DNA of 64,000 nt from contig CAWEWH010000007.1 of assembly GCA_963812775.1 (NCBI GenBank), positions 186,001-250,000 of the forward strand, given 5' to 3'. The DNA is from CAWEWH01 sp963812775. Its GTDB lineage: Bacteria; Pseudomonadota; Alphaproteobacteria; Rhizobiales; Beijerinckiaceae. Below the pieces are notes generated by a model that saw only the letters and a program-made list of their open reading frames with translations, had not been told where the DNA came from and did not search any database. The position numbers and the translations under genes were made by a program. This document shows positions 36,435 to 45,573 of this stretch, in pieces. Position 1 is the first letter of the stretch. Each line of letters begins with the position of its first letter.

Positions 36435-37641
36435 ATGGCGATCCATACCGGCAGGCACTTCCTGCAGATTCCCGGGCCCACCAATGTGCCGGATCGGGTG
36501 CTGAGAGCCATGGACAGGCCGACCATCGACCATCGCGGCCCCGAATTCGCGGAACTCGGCCACCACGTCCTCGAGGGCTGCAAGACCGTCTTCCGCACCA
36601 AGGACCCGGTCATCATCTATCCCTCGTCGGGCACCGGCGCCTGGGAAGCGGCCATCGTCAACACGCTGTCGCCGGGCGACAGCGTGCTGATGGCCGAGAC
36701 CGGACACTTCGCCATGCTGTGGCGGGCGCTGGCCGGCAAGTTCAAGGTCGAGGTCGATCTCATTCCCGGCGACTGGCGACATGGTGCCAGCCCCGAGACC
36801 ATCGAGGCGAGGCTCACCGAGGACCGCGGCCACCGCATCAAGGCGGTGATGGTGGTCCACAACGAGACGTCGACCGGCGTGGTCAGCCGCGTGCCCGACA
36901 TCCGCAAAGCCATCGACCGGGCGCAGCATCCGGCGCTGTTCATGGTCGACACGATCTCGTCGCTGGCCTCGATCCTCTATGAGCACGATGCCTGGGGCGT
37001 CGACGTCACGGTCGGCGGTTCGCAGAAGGGCCTGATGCTGCCGCCTGGCCTCGGCTTCAACGCCGTCTCGCGAGAAGGCGCTCGCCGCCGCCAAGGCGAA
37101 CGCGATGTCCCGCTCCTACTGGGACTGGCAGGAGATCCTCGCCTCCAACAAGGGTGGCGGCTGGCCCTACACGCCCGCGACCAACCTGCTGTTCGGCTTG
37201 AAGGAAGCGATCGCCATGCTGGCCGAGGAGGGGCTCGACAACGTCTTCGCGCGGCATCTGCGCCATGCGGCGGCGACGCGCGCCGCCGTGCGCGGCTGGG
37301 GCATGGAGGTTCTGTGTGCCGAGCCGCTCGAATATTCCGCCTCGCTGACCGGCGTCGTGATGCCGGACGGCCACGACGCCGACCGTTTCCGGGACGTGAC
37401 CTTGGAGAATTTCGATATGTCGCTCGGCGCCGGCTTAAGCAAGCTCAAGGGCAAGGTCTTCCGCATCGGCCATCTCGGCCATTTCAACGATCTGATGCTG
37501 ATGGGCACCTTGGCCGGCGTCGAGATGGGGCTTGCGCTCGCCAAGGTGCCGCACCGTGCGGGCGGCGTCACCGCCGCCATGGACGTGCTCACCGGCAAGG
37601 ACGTGGCGGCCTCGCGTCCGTCGCGGGCGGCGGTGGCCTAG
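36435..37641 (+). pseudogene. Serine-glyoxylate aminotransferase-like protein with one frameshift
   Basis: This PLP enzyme (class V) transfers an amino group from serine to glyoxylate or a relative. The start MAIHTGRHFLQIPGPTNVPD, PSSGTGAWEAAIVNTLSPGD, AVMVVHNETSTGVVS and the PLP lysine site GGSQKGLMLPPGLGF are typical. At about 37074 one extra base shifts the frame; the continuation EKALAAAKANAMSRSYWDWQ ... LKGKVFRIGHLGHFND runs to the stop at 37641. With that base removed the product has about 400 residues, the family length. ATG 36435 follows GGAGG by eight bases. The stop codon is formed by the CTAG of the repeat beginning at 37638. Confidence 0.85.
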
Positions 37642-37804
37642 TGTGGCGATTCCGAAATTCGCCACATATTGATGGAGGGCTCGGAGCGAATTTCGGAATC
37701 ATAAGCCACACTAGAAAAGATTGATTCTAGTGTGCTTTTCGAATTTGAAGTTCGCCAGGCGGCTGATCCAATCAATGTAGCGAACTTCAAATTCGGCACA
37801 CTAG
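37638..37804. repeat. Double palindrome bounded by CTAGTGTG/CACACTAG, copy 2
   Basis: The first unit, CTAGTGTGGC ... ATTCCGAAATTCGCCAC ... GCGAATTTCGGAATC ... GCCACACTAG, is followed by an A/T spacer. The second unit is CTAGTGTGC ... TTTGAAGTTCGCC ... GCGAACTTCAAATTC ... GCACACTAG. The order is reversed relative to copy 1 at 11931. Both flanking genes, which converge here, use a TAG from the terminal CTAG as their stop. Confidence 0.9.
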
Positions 37805-38445
37805 GACTGCGGTTGCCGCGGCGCCGCCTGCTTCAGGCCGTCGCTGAGGATCGCCAGCACCACCTTCTCGAGCCGCTTGGCGCGCACCGGATTGCGCGTC
37901 AGCACATTCCCCAGCGGGCCGTTGAGCAGCAGCGACGCGAAGCCATGGACCGCAGACCAGACACCGATGGCGATGTCGCGGGTATTGCCTGGAGCGATCG
38001 CGCCGGCGCGCTGACACTCGCCGACCAGGCTCACCAGCATCTCGAAGGCCGGCAGCACGCGCGGCGTCACATGCGGCGCGTTGGCGACCCCCAGTTCGAA
38101 CATGATGCGGAAGTAATCCGGGTTCCTGGTGGCGAAGTCGATATAGGCGCGGCTCAGCGCCATGAGGCGCTTCCATGCATTGGCTCCAGCCGCATCGATC
38201 GCCGCTTGCTGCCGGCGGGCCAGCAGGTCGAAGCCGTCGATGCACAGCGTCTCGAGCAGCGCATCCTTGCTGGCAAAGTGGCGATAGAGCGCCGGCTGGG
38301 TCACGCCGATGCGATCGGCCAGTTCCCGCAGCGAGAAATCCACGCTGTTGCGGTCGCGCAGCAACGCCAGCGTGTTGGAGAGAAGCAATTTCCGCAGATC
38401 GCCGGGTCGTCCGCGACGGGACGGCACGTTGGTGGTGGCCGTCAT
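37801..38445 (-). CDS. TetR/AcrR family transcriptional regulator
   Basis: This is a repressor of 214 residues. The N-terminal helix-turn-helix reads VDFSLRELADRIGVTQPALYRHFASKDALLE, preceded by RRGRPGDLRKLLLSNTL. The C-terminal ligand-binding part includes FATRNPDYFRIMFELG and AIGVWSAVHGFASLLLNG, a TetR_C_33-like region. ATG at 38445 is used; an in-frame ATG at 38490 is possible. Candidate targets are the adjacent acyl-CoA synthetase and serine hydrolase genes, whose promoter contains a short perfect palindrome at 41749. Confidence 0.9.
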   Translation of the reverse strand: MTATTNVPSRRGRPGDLRKLLLSNTLALLRDRNSVDFSLRELADRIGVTQPALYRHFASKDALLETLCIDGFDLLARRQQAAIDAAGANAWKRLMALSRAYIDFATRNPDYFRIMFELGVANAPHVTPRVLPAFEMLVSLVGECQRAGAIAPGNTRDIAIGVWSAVHGFASLLLNGPLGNVLTRNPVRAKRLEKVVLAILSDGLKQAAPRQPQS

Positions 38446-38566
38446 GCCGGCCTCGAACGCCCGTGCCAGCAGCACGAAACCTGGCGCCATGCCCGTCCTG
38501 GCGAATCGGCAAGCCTCATGGCTCGATCCTAGCAGTCGCCGGGTCGCGGCTATCGGTCAGCATGGG

Positions 38567-40400
38567 CTACCCGAACGACACGACATGCTTGAACGCAAAG
38601 CCTGACATCGCCTTGCCGATATCCTCGGCCAGCGCCTGGCGTGCAGGCGCGGCGCACCCTTCGGCCGCGATGGTCACCAGGAGTGCCGTGCCCGGCTTGT
38701 CCTCGACCGCGATGGTAGCCGAAGCCTTGGCGGACCGCATGGCGGCATCGATGGCCGCCGCGACGGCCTTTCGGATCGCGGCGTGGCGCAACTCGACCTT
38801 GAAGATCTTGCCAACCGCCGTCAGCGGCATGGCGTCGATGACGATGATCTCGCGCGGTCGTGCCGGCCCCTCCGGCACCGAGCGGCGCATATGCGCATCG
38901 ACATCGTCCATCACGATTGATTGTCCCTGCCGCGCCGTCACAAACAGGACGGGAACCTCGCCGGCATAGCGGTCGGGCATGCCGACCGCCGCGGCCGATG
39001 CGACGGCGGGATGCGCGCTCGCCGCCTCCTCGATGACGGCCGGGTCGATGTTGTGGCCGCTGCGGATGATCACATCCTTGCTGCGTCCCGTGACCTGAAT
39101 CCAGCCATCGGCGTCGACGCGTCCGAGATCGCCGGTGATCAGCCAGCCATCGGCCGTCGTGACGGCGTCCGTCTGATGCTCGTCGAGATAACCGGGAAAC
39201 ACCGTCGGGCCCCTGACCACGAGGACGCCGGCTTCGCCATCCGGCAGCGGCTTCCCCGGCGGGCCGTCGCCGGCAAATTGCCGCGCCTGCACCTCGACGC
39301 CATCGATGCGTTGCCCGGCCCAGCCGTAGCGGATGGCGCTGCCGACCGGTGCCGCCGAGATCAGGCCGGCCGTCTCGGTCATGCCGTAGATTTCCCGGAC
39401 CTCGAGGCCGAAGCGCTCCGTGAATGCCGCGCCGACGGCCTGCGGCAGGGGCGCGCCACCGGTGGCGCAGAATTCAACCGAGCTCAGGTCCGCCTTGCCG
39501 ACCGGCACATCGAGGAGGGCGACGAGGGATGTCGGGATGCCGCCGATGATCGTCGGCCGAAATTTTTCCACGAGCTCCCAGTGGCGCGCCACGACCTCGG
39601 GGTTGCGAAGCCCGGCGGCCGTTGGAATGACAATCTCGCCGCCCGCCGCGAGCGGCGCGAGCCCCGTCAGGATCGAGCCGGCCACGTGGAAGAGCGGCAG
39701 GCCGTTGACGATGCGTGTCTTCCGCGAGAACGACCAGGCGCGGGCAAGGGCGGTTGCAGCGGCGACCTGGTTGCGGTGCGCATGTCTCGCAAGCTTGGGA
39801 CGCCCCGTCGTTCCTCCGGTGTGGAAGCAGGCGCAGATGTCATCGGGGCGGATGGCCCGTCCGCTATCGAGTTCCGCTCGCGCCCTCTTGCCGCATCAGG
39901 TCGCGCAAGGCGGGCGCGCCGTCGGGATCGTTCGGGCCCAATGTCACGATCGCCCGCAGCGACGGCACATGCTTGCCGGCCTGCGCGGCTCTTTGCCAGA
40001 TGTCGAGCCGCGGATGCGGGCCGAGGACCAGCAGCACCTCGGTGCCTGCCGCCCGCATCAGCCCGGCGAGATCGTCGGCCCTCAGCAGGAAATTGATTGG
40101 ATTGACGATGCCGGTGGCGGCCGCCGCCCACATGGCGATGACCGCGTCGGGCGTCGAGGGGGCGACCAGCGAGATGACGCTCGTGGGGCCGGCGCCGAGG
40201 CGATGAAGGGCGTTGGCGGCTTGATTGATGGCGCCAAAAAATTGCCGATGCGTGAGGCGGACAGGAGCGGCATCGACCGCTTCGAAGAAGGTGATGGCGG
40301 TGGCGTCGGGATTCTGCGCCGCCGCCCGACGCAGCAGGCCATAGGTGCCTTCCTCGGCTCCTATGGATTGCTGCAAGTCCAAGCCATCCACAAGCGTCAT
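38567..40400 (-). pseudogene. AMP-dependent acyl-CoA synthetase with one frameshift
   Basis: The product would be an acyl-CoA ligase of about 610 residues. The N-terminal part (MTLVDGLDLQQSIGAEEGTY ... NPINFLLRADDLAGLMRAAG) ends at a TAG near 39883. The frame then shifts by one base into ELDSGRAIRPDDICACFHTG, GTTGRPKLARHAH (P-loop), YGMTETAGLIS, ITGDLGRVDADGWIQVTGRSKDVIIRSGHNIDP and the lysine site TAVGKIFKVEL. Both halves are well conserved and no other damage is seen, so a single indel at about 39880 explains it. The gene starts 13 bases after the serine hydrolase gene and probably shares its operon. Confidence 0.85.
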
Positions 40401-40413
40401 GGTCGGCGTTCCG

Positions 40414-41736
40414 TCATTGCGGGCGAGCGCGCAGGGCCGCGGCCAGCGCCGCATGGGCGCGGCGATCGAGGCCATGCGTGAGCCGCGATTCCTGCGAATG
40501 CGACGAGAATTTCACGATGACGAGCTCGGCGGCCGGATTGACGTGGAGGTGCTGGCCGTTGAGGCCATGTGCCTCGAAGCTGCCGTCCGTGTCGTGCGCG
40601 ATCCACCATTGATTATGAAAGGAATAGCCCGGGCGCGGCGGCGTGCCGTCGCCGGCCTTGAACTTGTCGCGATCGGCGCCCTTGCGGATCTCGTCGACGA
40701 CCGCCTGCGGCAGCACGCGCTTGCCGTTGAGGGTGCCCCCGAGCCGCAGCATCTCGCCGAACCGGGCAAGGTCGCGCAGCGTCGCGCTGAGCCCGATGGC
40801 GGTGACCTCCGTGCCTGTCTGATCGACCCAGATGTAGGCATCTTCCTCCGCGCCGATTTGGCTCCAGATCCGTTCCGACAGCAGCTCCGACAGCCGCTTG
40901 CCGCTGACGCGGCGAACGACCCAGCCCAGAACCTCGGTATCGACGGATTTGTAGCCGAAGACGCCGCCGTGCTCGCTCTCCTTCTTGAGCGTCCCGAGAT
41001 AGGCAAGCATGGTCTTGGGCCCCGGATAATTCGCCGGTGCCGGAACCAGTCCGTTGGAGAACAGGTAGAAGAGGAGCGTCCCCGTCTCGGCACTTGGCGC
41101 GAAGGCCTCGCGATAGCGAACACCCGTCGTCATGTCCATGACTTGCTGCACGCTGGCGTCGCCCCAGGCGGTCTCGGCGAGCTCGGGCAGGTATGTGGAT
41201 ACCTTGGCGCTCGGATCGATCTTGCCTTCGTGGGCGAGAAGGGTCGCGAGCAGCCCGGTGACCGACTTGGTGACCGACCACAGCGCATGCGGCTGCTCGG
41301 GCCGCATGCCGACATGGTAGCGTTCGTAGGCGACGCGTCCGCGATGCAGGATGAGGAGGCCGTCGGTCAGCGTCCGCTTCTGCCAGTCCGCGACCGTGAT
41401 GCGGGCGCCGGCGTCATCCTCGAAGCCGAGGCTGTCCAGGTCGGCGCTCGCCGCCGGCAGCGGGCTCGCGCCGCCCCGTCCGCGCCATACGGCCACGGTC
41501 GGGCCGAGTTGCCGGATGTTGTGCCAGCCCCAACGGTTGTTGGGAAACTTCAGCGCGCTCTGCAGCGTGACGATCTTGTCGGGGGCGGGGGGAAATCCCT
41601 GCATGATCCCCAGCTCGACAGGATCGGTGTTCTCGGCCGGCGGCAGCCGCGGCCCCTGGGCTTCAGCGGCCGTGGCGATGGCCAGCATCCCGCCCACAAG
41701 CGCCCCCTTTGACAACCAACGCCGCCGACAACTCAT
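40414..41736 (-). CDS. Serine hydrolase, beta-lactamase/esterase class C family
   Basis: This exported enzyme of about 440 residues has signal peptide MSCRRRWLSKGALVGGMLAIATAAEAQ. The catalytic SxxK motif is SVTK within HALWSVTKSVTGLLATLL, and a YKSVDTE segment supplies the tyrosine of YxS/N-like spacing. The C-terminal HLHVNPAAELVIVKFSSH stands where the third motif lies. Family members hydrolyse esters, 6-aminohexanoate dimers or beta-lactams. ATG at 41736 follows GGAGGCGAG directly, and the in-frame ATG at 41748 overlaps the palindrome region. The downstream acyl-CoA synthetase suggests that the released acid is activated to CoA. Confidence 0.88.
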   Translation of the reverse strand: MSCRRRWLSKGALVGGMLAIATAAEAQGPRLPPAENTDPVELGIMQGFPPAPDKIVTLQSALKFPNNRWGWHNIRQLGPTVAVWRGRGGASPLPAASADLDSLGFEDDAGARITVADWQKRTLTDGLLILHRGRVAYERYHVGMRPEQPHALWSVTKSVTGLLATLLAHEGKIDPSAKVSTYLPELAETAWGDASVQQVMDMTTGVRYREAFAPSAETGTLLFYLFSNGLVPAPANYPGPKTMLAYLGTLKKESEHGGVFGYKSVDTEVLGWVVRRVSGKRLSELLSERIWSQIGAEEDAYIWVDQTGTEVTAIGLSATLRDLARFGEMLRLGGTLNGKRVLPQAVVDEIRKGADRDKFKAGDGTPPRPGYSFHNQWWIAHDTDGSFEAHGLNGQHLHVNPAAELVIVKFSSHSQESRLTHGLDRRAHAALAAALRARPQ

Positions 41737-41748
41737 TCTCGCCTCCAT

Positions 41749-41769
41749 GTTATCGTTAATAACGATAAC
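41749..41769. promoter_or_regulatory. Perfect 9-bp inverted repeat, probable operator
   Basis: GTTATCGTT (41749-41757) and AACGATAAC (41761-41769) flank AAT, 13 bases upstream of the serine hydrolase start. The site is a typical TetR-type operator in size; the TetR gene at 37801 in the same cluster is the nearest candidate. Confidence 0.6.
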
Positions 41770-41875
41770 ACAAGAGACCCCGGGACCTCACTCCGATGAT
41801 CGATCACGATCTTGAGATCGGGCGCGCGCGCCGCCAGCGGAGGCGAGTGGAGGCCAGGGAAGGGGAGGCCGAACG

Positions 41876-42232
41876 TCACCCGCCGTAGAAGAAGCGCTCC
41901 TCGACGATCTTGCCGCCCTTCACGGTGTAGATGCCGATCTCGTCCATGGTCGCGCGCGTGCCGCCCTTCGGCGTGACATCCATGGTGAAGCGGACCGCGA
42001 ACTGGTCGCCGTGCACGTAGGGGCCCTCGACCTTGACGCCGTGGATCTCGTTGTTGGCGTACCACCAGGCGCCCTTGCCTTCGACGGCCTTGCGGCCCTT
42101 CATCTCGGCCATGTCGCCGGGCATCGGTTCGCGGCTGATGACGTCGTCGGACCAGAATTTCTGTCCAGCCGCGTCGAACTCGCCCTTGGCGCAGAGATCG
42201 GTGAAGGCTTTTGCGAGGTCCTGGGTGTTCAT
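41876..42232 (-). CDS. SnoaL-like (NTF2-fold) domain protein
   Basis: This is a single-domain protein of 118 residues. MNTQDLAKAFTDLCAKGEFDAAGQKFWSDDVISREP is the usual first helix-pair of SnoaL-like folds. GPYVHGDQFAVRFTMDVTPKGG and MDEIGIYTVKGGKIVEERFFYGG form the sheet and end. Such proteins are small enzymes, often isomerases, or binding proteins; no catalytic assignment is possible. RBS-like AAGGAGACCGCC stands before the ATG. Confidence 0.85.
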   Translation of the reverse strand: MNTQDLAKAFTDLCAKGEFDAAGQKFWSDDVISREPMPGDMAEMKGRKAVEGKGAWWYANNEIHGVKVEGPYVHGDQFAVRFTMDVTPKGGTRATMDEIGIYTVKGGKIVEERFFYGG

Positions 42233-42260
42233 GGCGGTCTCCTTGGTGGCGATAGTCGGT

Positions 42261-42289
42261 CAACGATATGACACTCAACGATATGACAC
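42261..42289. repeat. Tandem 15-bp direct repeat upstream of the SnoaL-like gene
   Basis: CAACGATATGACAC occurs twice, at 42261-42274 and 42276-42289, about 30 bases upstream of the start codon at 42232. It may be a pair of regulator sites or a replication-slippage duplication. Confidence 0.6.
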
Positions 42290-42312
42290 GGTGATTGCGG
42301 CGCGGCTGGTTC

Positions 42313-42936
42313 CTAACCTGCGAGCAGCCAGATTCCGACAGCAGCAAGCAGCAGCGTCCATAGAAAATCGATGTTGATCCAGGCGCTTTTGAGGATCGCG
42401 ACCCCCGCCCAACGATAGACCGCGAAGGCCACCCCCGTCGTGACGAGGACCATCGCCAACGTGTGCAGGCCGACGCCGAGCGCCGCGTTGACGAGCGGGC
42501 TTGATCCATCCGCCCCCGTCCCGGCCGGCAGGCAGAGCGGCATCAGGGCCGGCCACAGCATCAAGCCGGCCCCGTGCGCGCTCGCCATGAGGAAGGACCA
42601 GACCGCGAGGCCGAGCAGGCCCGTCGTCATGCCGAAGCGCACGCGGTGACGGTGACCGTAGCGCCAGTGATAGACCGCCCAGGCGAGGACAACGAGGCCG
42701 GCGGCGATGCGCACCGGCTGCGGATCGACGCTACGGCCGGCCCAAACGAAGATCGTGACCGCGATGGCGACCGACAGCGCGTGGCCGAGCGCGATCGGGA
42801 TGGGCGCGGCGAGCACGATGCGCGGGTCGTGCCGGTTGAGGCCGAGCGCCACCGCGAACAGCCAGCCCATGCCGGGATTGAGCCCGTGCAGGGCGCCGAG
42901 GCCGGCGAGCACGAGCCAGGGCCAGGCCTCGGCCAT
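42313..42936 (-). CDS. Integral membrane protein of the methanethiol oxidase operon
   Basis: This 207-residue protein has about six hydrophobic helices. It starts MAEAWPWLVLAGLGALHGLNPGMGW; the HGLNPGMGW motif and a second histidine-containing loop (HALSVAIAV, MASAHGAGLMLWPALMPLC) resemble HupE/UreJ or NicO-like metal transporters. It begins three bases after the SBP56 gene on the same strand. A role in metal supply, possibly copper, to the oxidase is an inference from position and histidine motifs. Confidence 0.78.
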   Translation of the reverse strand: MAEAWPWLVLAGLGALHGLNPGMGWLFAVALGLNRHDPRIVLAAPIPIALGHALSVAIAVTIFVWAGRSVDPQPVRIAAGLVVLAWAVYHWRYGHRHRVRFGMTTGLLGLAVWSFLMASAHGAGLMLWPALMPLCLPAGTGADGSSPLVNAALGVGLHTLAMVLVTTGVAFAVYRWAGVAILKSAWINIDFLWTLLLAAVGIWLLAG

Positions 42937-42939
42937 CGC

Positions 42940-44331
42940 TCACGGATAACAGTAGGAATCCGAAGAGCAATCGCCGCCCTGCAGGCGCACCTGATGCGGC
43001 CGGTGCGGCTTCGGCCATTTCACGAAGAACTTCGGGTCGAACCCGATGCCGCCGCCATCCTTGGCGTCGAGCTTCACCATCCAGCCGTCGAGGCCCTCGG
43101 GATAGAATTGCGGATCGATGGCGCCGTAGAGCGAATTGGTGAAGTAGACGCGCTTGCCGTCGCGGCTCACTTCCACCATTTGCGGCCCGCCGTTGAGCGG
43201 CCCGCCGTTGCCGGGATGGGCGGCGCGCGCCACGATGCCGCCGATGCGCACCTTGCCGGTGAGCTTCGGGTTCATGGGGTCGCTCACGTCGTATTGCTGC
43301 AGATCGCCGGTGCCCCAGCACGCGACATAGAGGAAGCGGTCGTCCATCGACAGATCGATGTCGGTGACCAGCGGCGGGCAGGCCTTGAAGCCCTTGAGCA
43401 CCGGCGGCAGCACGTCGGGATCGGCCGGCTCGGCCGGAATCTCGATCACCTTCTTGACCGCCCACTTGTCACCGTCGCGGTACCAGGTCCAGATCGACGA
43501 CGACAGGTTCTCGAGGCTGATGACGCAATTGACGAAGCCGTAGGCCTTTCGCGGATCGTGCGCGGGCCGGAGCTCGAAGACGAGCTGGTACTTGTCGCCG
43601 AAATCGATGGTCTGCACGTGCTTGCGCTTGTGCAGGTCCCAGAAATGCAGCCGCCGGCCATACTTGGCGCCGAGCAGCACCTCCGGGATGAGGCCGTCCT
43701 CGAAGGTGTCGGGCGTGCCCCATTCGCTGGTCACCATCGTGTCGTGGCCGAGATGCCACCAGGCGTCGTAGGCGAAATGCTGCGGGCCGCGGTCGATTTC
43801 CCATTGCCCGCGGATATCGAACGTTTCCGGGTCCATGAGGAAGATGCCGCCCGGGCCCTTGCCCTCGCGGTTGCCGAGCGCCGCCACATAGATGCCCTCC
43901 GGCCCGCAATGGATGGTGTGCGGCCGCGTGTAGCCGGCGCGGTCCGCCACCTCCTCGGGCTCAATGACTTTGACGATCTTCGGCTTCTTGGGGTCGGCCT
44001 TGGTGTCGAGGATGTGGATGCGCGAGGAGCGCAAGCCCGGCACCACGAGATAGCGCCGCTCCATGTGCGGGTGCGGGGCATTGGGGCAGAGACACGACGA
44101 ACAGGCGTTCCAGCCGAAATGATGCAGCTCGTCGCCGGCCTTCGGCATGGCAACGGTGTTGACGATCTTCGAATAGCTGCGCGACTTGGGGTCGACATCC
44201 ACCACCGCGATGCCGTCGGGCACCTTCCGGTTGGGGTCGAAGGCCGCCACATAGGCGAGCTTCTCGGGGGGCGCCTCCATGGCGAGGCGGGGCGATGGGT
44301 AGAAGCTCGGATCTGGTGTCCACGTGGCCAT
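42940..44331 (-). CDS. mtoX: Methanethiol oxidase / selenium-binding protein SBP56 family
   Basis: The SBP56 (SELENBP1) family oxidises methanethiol with O2 to formaldehyde, hydrogen sulphide and hydrogen peroxide; bacterial members are copper-dependent. The 463-residue protein carries hallmark segments: GDELHHFGWNACSSCLCPN, RYLVVPGLRSSRIHILDTK, TRPHTIHCGPEGIYVAALGN, GIFLMDPETF, VTSEWGTPDTFEDG, VACWGTGDLQQYDVSDP and NGGPQMVEVSRDGKRVYFTNSLYG. No signal peptide is seen at the start MATWTPDPSF. Despite the name it does not require selenium in its sequence. Upstream genes encode TlpA-like and transglutaminase-like proteins; the SCO1 and MauG genes common elsewhere are absent nearby. Confidence 0.93.
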   Translation of the reverse strand: MATWTPDPSFYPSPRLAMEAPPEKLAYVAAFDPNRKVPDGIAVVDVDPKSRSYSKIVNTVAMPKAGDELHHFGWNACSSCLCPNAPHPHMERRYLVVPGLRSSRIHILDTKADPKKPKIVKVIEPEEVADRAGYTRPHTIHCGPEGIYVAALGNREGKGPGGIFLMDPETFDIRGQWEIDRGPQHFAYDAWWHLGHDTMVTSEWGTPDTFEDGLIPEVLLGAKYGRRLHFWDLHKRKHVQTIDFGDKYQLVFELRPAHDPRKAYGFVNCVISLENLSSSIWTWYRDGDKWAVKKVIEIPAEPADPDVLPPVLKGFKACPPLVTDIDLSMDDRFLYVACWGTGDLQQYDVSDPMNPKLTGKVRIGGIVARAAHPGNGGPLNGGPQMVEVSRDGKRVYFTNSLYGAIDPQFYPEGLDGWMVKLDAKDGGGIGFDPKFFVKWPKPHRPHQVRLQGGDCSSDSYCYP

Positions 44332-44465
44332 GGCTCACTCCTGCTACTGGGCGTCGATCGACGCTGGTAGGCTTTCACCTTATCGAAGCTGCGACAAGCG
44401 CGCGGCGCGCGATCTTTCGCGCCACGCCTTAGCATCGCATTTGACGGCCGCCTTCCCGGCCTGGA

Positions 44466-45569
44466 TCAGACCGTCAGCTCCTTGGCGGTGATCGTGTACT
44501 TGAACGTGTCCGGGTCAAGGCAATCGAGCCGGCTGGCGACCGTCTCGGCCTGCGGATACATGAAGAAGTCGAGCACCGGTCCCTTGGCGCCCGGCAACGC
44601 CACGTCGTGCGCGAAATTGTAGGCGAGCCAGTTGCCTTCCCAGGCGCCGAACAGCACCTTGCGGGCGGCCACGACCTTGGCGTCGCCGAGGGCGAGATTG
44701 CCGGGCGGCTCCTCGAGCACCACCTTGCGCACATCCGCCGGATCGGCCGGCACCCAGCCGAGGCCGGCGATGAACACCTCGGCGCGACAGTGCTGCGCCT
44801 TGGTCACGTTGGCGGAGCCGGCGCCGAGGCTCTTGTAGCCGAACCGCGACGGCGCCACCCGCAGGCCATAGACATCGCGGGCCGGCAGGCCGGCGCCGCG
44901 CGCGAGGCCGACGAGGAGCGCATTGAGGTCGGCGCACTTGCCGCTGAGATTGCCGCTCGTCAGCATGGCGGCCACGTCGCCGACGCCGCAGCCGCGCGTC
45001 GCGGCGTTGCGGAATGTATTCTCGACGACCCACTCGTAGAGCCGGCGCGCCTTGTCGAGATCGCCCGTGGCGCCCTTGGTGATGCGCTCGGCCGTCTCCC
45101 TGACGATGCCGTCGATCGGGATCAGCGCCGTCGGGCCGGTATAGAGGGCGTGCTCGGCGTCGGGAAGCTGCGCTCCGTTGCCGGCGGTCGTGAGATCGAC
45201 GTGGCGATCCTGCGTCGCAAAGCGGCTCGTCACCGCGATGCTGCCTGTGTCGTCGCCCCCGTCCCACCGGGCATGCACGAAGGCGGCGCCGTATTTCGGT
45301 TCGCGCGCCACTTCCGCCGCCTTGGCGTTGGTCTCGAAGCCCGTCTCGCCCGAGGCGAACCAGCTCGCCTCGTTGACGGACGGGACGGGAATCCAGGCTT
45401 GCACGGCGCCGGACTTGCGGGCGATCTCGACGCGGGTGACGATCTCGAAGCTGCGCCATTGGCCCGGCTTCGGCGCGAAAACGGCCTGCGCGCCGGCGCG
45501 GCCGGGCAGCGCCGTTGCGACTGCGGCCGCCGCCGCGCCCTTGAGCAGGTCCCGTCTGTCGATATGCAA
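44466..45569 (-). CDS. Transglutaminase-like domain protein with Tat signal
   Basis: This exported protein has about 367 residues. A twin-arginine signal (HIDRRDLLKGAAAAAVATAL) is followed by a beta domain and a transglutaminase core: NLSGKCADLNALLVGLARGAG contains the catalytic cysteine, TKAQHCRAEVFIAGLGWVPADPADV the histidine and aspartate. The TTG at 45569 is favoured because GGAGA precedes it and it places the Tat motif at the N-terminus. An ATG at 45629 would overlap the TlpA gene by 56 bases and lacks a ribosome binding site. Such proteins are usually periplasmic cysteine proteases or amide-bond enzymes. Confidence 0.85.
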   Translation of the reverse strand: MHIDRRDLLKGAAAAAVATALPGRAGAQAVFAPKPGQWRSFEIVTRVEIARKSGAVQAWIPVPSVNEASWFASGETGFETNAKAAEVAREPKYGAAFVHARWDGGDDTGSIAVTSRFATQDRHVDLTTAGNGAQLPDAEHALYTGPTALIPIDGIVRETAERITKGATGDLDKARRLYEWVVENTFRNAATRGCGVGDVAAMLTSGNLSGKCADLNALLVGLARGAGLPARDVYGLRVAPSRFGYKSLGAGSANVTKAQHCRAEVFIAGLGWVPADPADVRKVVLEEPPGNLALGDAKVVAARKVLFGAWEGNWLAYNFAHDVALPGAKGPVLDFFMYPQAETVASRLDCLDPDTFKYTITAKELTV

Positions 45570-45573
45570 GAAT

